The notes below the pieces were generated by a model. It did not search any database and had not been told where the DNA came from. It saw only the letters and a list, made by a program, of their open reading frames with translations. Positions 58,215 through 64,000 of a stretch of 64,000 bases of DNA are shown piece after piece. The DNA is from Glandiceps talaboti. Its lineage: Eukaryota; Hemichordata; Enteropneusta; Spengelidae. Position numbers and translations under genes: made by a program. Where the stretch lies: contig NC_135553.1 in the NCBI RefSeq assembly GCF_964340395.1, forward strand, positions 19,718,849-19,782,848. The letters are read 5' to 3'. Every line of letters begins with the position of its first letter. Within the stretch, counting starts at the first letter, position 1.

Positions 58215-59836
58215 TGGAATGAATGTAAATGCAACGACGATTTATACAAAGCCTTGGGGTTATCTGCGTAGATTACGCCTAATCAGCGGTACCCACATAG
58301 CAACAGTGAAGTTTGAAATCCGGCGCGATTCCTGAACTGGCTTGCGGCTTCCAACAAAGTCGATGCTTGAACAGTTAAACAAAATTAGCAAGATACGTTT
58401 TGTGACACACGTTGGAACAACCACGTACTTATCCAATGAAACTCCCAAATGCATCACCTAAAGGGTTTAGTTAATGAAATAAGTACAGACAGATTACTAT
58501 AATTCCACGCCTTGTGAAATTGCACGTTCATTTAGATAACCAATTGACGGAGAAAGAGTGAGTGCGACTTCTCCTAATGGACAGATAAGTGTGTACTGCA
58601 TTAAAACTCTGCAAGGAATGAAAGTATGTGTACAATGAAGAGATGAATTCTACTAGAACGATTTCTATTATGGCGTTCGTTCGTACGTACGTGCTGAAGT
58701 ACATTTGTACCACTACCGGAACTACGTGTAGTATTTCAAGCTTTATACCGCGGGAAGTGATGAAGTTGTTCGAGAAACGCCGATGGCTGTATTTCCGGAT
58801 TACTAAACCATCTACATTTCCATAAACAAAACAGTCAAAGAGAGGAAACTAAAATTGAGTGACTTTACACATTTTTTTTTCATTAATTACAAGTATATCT
58901 CGAAAACGATCTAGTCTCTGTTTTTTGAGTGTACAAGTCAACCTACTTATATACACTGGAAAATCAATGTTAACCATTATCGACTTCAAATGTCATCGAT
59001 ACTTTGAGTGAAATCCAAAATCAAGTATACATTCACAACGGTAATTGATGAGATGTAAACGTACATACACCGCTGTATGTAATTGAATACAACAATGCAT
59101 ATTAACACGACATTAACACTTTGGTTATTGAAATAACTATTGTATTCGCGAGATAGTTATTTAACAAAAAAAACATATATTCATAATTTCTCTTTGAGTA
59201 TCATTACGATCAATAATTTTTATTTGGTGATTGTTTTGCTGATCAATGTTAGTGATGAATTGGGGATTTGAGAGCTTCCAGTTAGGGGTAGATTTTTTAA
59301 TTAACGGCTATTTTGTGCTCCTGATGTGTGTTCGCTCCTCGAAATACTCAGCATTCATGACTACCAGTGCACTAACTTTAATTCCACTCCGTCGTTGTAT
59401 TTTTGTTATCCATTCACATTTACATGCCTCTGAAAATATCTCAATACGAAACCCTCGAAAAAAAAGCAGAATTTAAAACTCAATGTTGAAAAAAAGGTGC
59501 TTAAATGGGGTCATTCTATGTTAAGCCTTGGTCGGGCAACATACAAAAGTGATGAAATGTCCCCCCTGTTGAGCCAAATACAGTTTTCTATAAATGTGAC
59601 AACGAGAGGAAAATAGGCTTGATTGAATAGAGCACCCCATGATGATCTATTCATGTAGTCATTTCCATAATACGTTATACATACTAACATTTTCTCCTTA
59701 TAACTGATTGAACAGTTTGAGCATATATATGTTTCAACATGTTCAAAAACTTGGCTGTATGTGTTTGTTGAAAACACAATTTTAGTTCTGACAGCTGAAA
59801 GATTGTGGGAGGGTAAATGAGGAAGTGACGTAATGT

Positions 59837-59837
<1 letters not shown>
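58215..59837. other. 3' flank and intergenic DNA
   Basis: The 3' UTR begins here. No canonical AATAAA is seen in the first 250 bases after the stop. No other gene is supported. Confidence 0.45.

Positions 59838-59897
<60 letters not shown>
59838..59897. repeat. (CAT)n trinucleotide repeat
   Basis: About 19 units of ATC/CAT. The reverse strand reads as a run of methionines in one frame, which is not a gene. Confidence 0.97.
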
Positions 59898-59944
59898 CCA
59901 TGACAACATATTCCACAAGCATCTCCCTGTCATGTAATATGATT

Positions 59945-60301
59945 AAAGTGGCCATATGGATGAGGATTGGGTATTTATTTTGGATTTTTAATTTCACAAA
60001 TGTTATCATGATTTCCTACTTGAAAAATCTGTGTTAAACAGCATATATCAACTCCTTGTTTGTAACTCAATAAAAATGGCGAAAGCTTAATAAATGTGTA
60101 AAATGTTTGTTATTGCACGTACAATAACAAACATTTTACACTTTTTTAAAATAGTTTTTTTGCCGATATCGAGTTCCAAACACAGACTTGGTCTATGATG
60201 TTTTACACTGATTTTTCAAATAGGACGCCATGATAAAATTGTTTTATTAATCAAAAAAATATCCAAAGTAAACACCCAATCCTCATCCATATGACCACTT
60301 T
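59945..60301. mobile_element. Foldback MITE, family 1, copy F
   Basis: Begins AAAGTGGCCATATGGATG and ends CATCCATATGACCACTTT. Its centre is the best-preserved palindrome of the family: AATGTTTGTTATTG, then CACGTA, then CAATAACAAACATT. Confidence 0.92.
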
Positions 60302-60700
60302 GATAATATGGTACATGTAGGTTACCACCGCACTGATTTTGACTTACAGTTTAAAAAGATGTCGTCTCAGGCTTGCCAGTAGTTGACCAGAAATTTACAA
60401 TGTGATATTCGTCTCCTGGTGAACGTAACGTAGTAAATGTAGCTGACATTGTATGGGTATGAAACTACCTCTAGGTAACAACGTAAAAGTTCACGAAGGT
60501 AGCTCTCAAACAACATAATATTAAAAAAAAAATTCACGATTTGTGATGAAATTAATAAGTTTTAATTGTCTTCCAAAACTACCGATGTAAGTCTGTTGTA
60601 TAACTTTTGTCGCCAAATAAAAGCCTGTCAATAAACAATGTTTACCTAAATTATTGCTTACAACGTATTCGGTGGTATTGTCACATCAACTTGCCAGTTT
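60302..60700. other. Spacer between MITE copies F and G
   Basis: 400 bases with no recognisable feature. Confidence 0.5.
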
Positions 60701-61055
60701 AAATTGATCATATGGATGAGGACTTGGTATTCATTTTGGATTAAAAATAATTAAAAAAACAATATTTTATCATGGCTTTCCTACTTGAAAAATCAATGTG
60801 AAACAACATATGCCAAGTCCTTGTTTGTAACTCAATAAAAGATTAATAAATGTGTAAAATGTTTGGTCACTATAACAAACTTTTTAAAACCTTTTTTTAA
60901 TAGTTTTTTTGCAAAGTATTCAGTTACAAACACAGACTTTGTCAATGTTGTTTCTCATTGATTGGTAGTAGTAGGAAGTAGGAAGCCATGATACATTGTT
61001 TTGTAAATTTAAAAATCCACAATAAATACACAATCCTCATCCATATGGCCACTTT
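60701..61055. mobile_element. Foldback MITE, family 1, copy G
   Basis: Begins AAATTGATCATATGGATG (mutated left end) and ends CATCCATATGGCCACTTT. The inner arms match the family. The central GTAC is changed (GGTCACTATAAC). Confidence 0.9.
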
Positions 61056-62755
61056 AACTTTTCAATTTTGCATGTGCTTGAACGCAACCTTTTAACTACA
61101 ACTGGGTGTACATGCACAGTAAAATACTTACATGTATAGCAAAACTAATCTAATATAATATTGGTATTTAGGACACATGCCCTGGACAGTATTAAAATAC
61201 ATCTCCAGAATCTGTCGCTGTTTTAATTCACTGACAAAGACTTATGAGAAAAGATATAGTTAAGGCCAAAAAAACTGATTCAGTTCAGGACATTCTGTTT
61301 CAAGCGGTGAGACAACGCGATTTTTTTAATTCTCAACTAACCTGTCACTCAATTTACTATTTATGGCAGTTACTGTTCGTTTTATTTAGTACTTTAGAGC
61401 AAGTGTGTCTGTGGGGCAAATGTCAATTGTTTGTTCATGATTGGCGTTGCAGTTGTCTTCACTGAAGTAGGGAGGGTTGTTTTTGTACCCCCCCCCCCTC
61501 CCACAAGATCTGCAGACTGCATGGGCTGGACAAACACACACACAAAAAAAGATCGACGCCAGGGTATTTAAGTGATGCGCGCAATTCTTTTTTTTTTGCC
61601 TAACGCGGTGTCAGCATTGAGAGTTTTGCCGGTGACAACGTTGATACATAGACATGTCTCAATAAGTTTTTATCCTAAAACAAAAATGATGATAAATACA
61701 CACAAATTCCAGACCATATCCAGGACACTGAAAGTGAGGTTATATAAATCACAGTACCTAACTTTCACTGTCGTATTTCAAAAGGAGCAGGCGATGATAT
61801 ATAGCAGCGTAGGATTTTGTCGAATTTATGTTCGAAATCTCATGAATCTAAAACACTTCAAAACATTATGACCCTTCAGCTTATTATCAAGTTATACTTT
61901 TTCATAGAATTTGTAATAGAATTAACGAAAAATAGTGTTTTCATCCCAAAACACATCCATTTTGGGTGAACGTGAAAAAGTAACCAAAAAATAAATAAAT
62001 AAAATCCACGTAATTAACTTCTAAACGTGTACAATTTTAGAGCGTTACCATAATTCAGAACCATTCATTTTAGAATAGGTAAAATCATGAAAATGGGTCT
62101 TTCTTTATATCTCTTGAACTGAGCCTGTATTATGCGTTCTCGTCACGTATACCTCAAATGACCAAAATTGGTCTTACACACTGACTACGGTTTTATACAG
62201 ACAGGAGTTAACTTTATCCGATACTTGATCCAGGAAAAGACCGTGTTGAATAATAGCTACAAGTCCTCGGGGTGAAAACTCAACTTTGGATTACACAGAA
62301 TAAAAAGTGCATCAAGAAGCATACAGTACAGACAGACCAAAGTTTTGGCATTTGATATGGATGAATTACATATCAGCTGAGGAATTTGGTGCCGACCTTC
62401 ACTTCCCTGGATGGATTATTTCTCCTGACTTGTAAATCCCAAAGGCTTGTAGAGGAAATCCACCATTTGGTAATGAAAAGAAATGTAAGGTAGCGCCTTA
62501 GAGAGTAATCCTACTGTGAGTTTTAGATGAACATAACGAATTAGAATATATCCAAACGTCTATATAGTAACTGATATTTTCGACAGAGTTCACAATCTTA
62601 TATGTATTTATATTTGTAGGGCAGGTTGATTGGCGTTTTGCTATTTTTCTGGCTTGGTCTAGGAGGAAGGACACTATATATAGGTTTGAAAAGCTATCAT
62701 TGAAGTAGAAATACTCATGATGTTTATGATATATCTAGGGGATTAATCTAGATGT
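61056..62755. other. Intergenic DNA
   Basis: No supported gene. A C-rich tract lies near 61490. Confidence 0.45.

Positions 62756-64000
<1,245 letters not shown>

Noticed and set aside
59782-60009. 75-codon minus-strand frame with a poly-Met run
   Set aside because: The Met run is the CAT repeat, and the frame runs into a MITE copy.

Overview
This is nuclear DNA from an invertebrate animal. The few convincing coding segments are spliced or metazoan-like: strong GT/AG sites, a Kozak context, and low-complexity Ser/Pro-rich proteins with two membrane segments. The rest is AT-rich non-coding sequence full of long tetranucleotide and dinucleotide microsatellites and short non-autonomous transposons. 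Nothing bacterial, viral or organellar was seen. The species cannot be fixed from the sequence. A marine invertebrate (hemichordate, lancelet, brachiopod or similar) is my guess from the style of the repeats.

Layout. Positions 1 to about 16.8 kb are AT-rich, strongly CpG-depleted and nearly free of microsatellites. They hold one supported plus-strand exon (8621-8945) of a Ser/Pro-rich protein, reached through a good splice acceptor; the rest looks like intron or 3' UTR with a few degenerate tandem repeats. From about 16.8 kb CpG becomes several times more frequent and the region turns into repeat-rich intergenic DNA. At 37216-38889 lies an apparently single-exon gene for a 557-residue protein with a two-helix membrane hairpin. 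At 56185-58214 lies a two-exon gene (283 residues) with a similar hairpin, a polyproline run, many Ser/Thr-Pro sites and a C-terminal PDZ-ligand-like ETEL. The two membrane genes are on the same strand about 17 kb apart and their hairpins share a residue pattern, so they may be old tandem paralogues. Neither could be matched to a named family.

Mobile and repeat content. Seven copies of one near-perfect foldback MITE family (ends AAAGTGGCCATATGG / CCATATGGCCACTTT) are at 15.5, 16.3, 22.9, 28.1, 50.0, 59.9 and 60.7 kb. Other elements are: a 449-bp TA-flanked MITE with TIRs of about 57 bp (45004-45452); a 441-bp element with 13-bp perfect TIRs (45938-46378) inside an array of ATTATGCAAATT-containing units; a 1.85-kb element with 21-bp perfect inverted ends sitting inside a CATA microsatellite (46838-48687); a 540-bp foldback (30852-31391); an inverted minisatellite (53107-53346); and a SINE/MITE-like repeat (52573-52800). 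Minisatellites of 18 bp, 16 bp, 51 bp and 52-85 bp periods are also present. Most long open frames in the window are translations of these repeats and are not genes.
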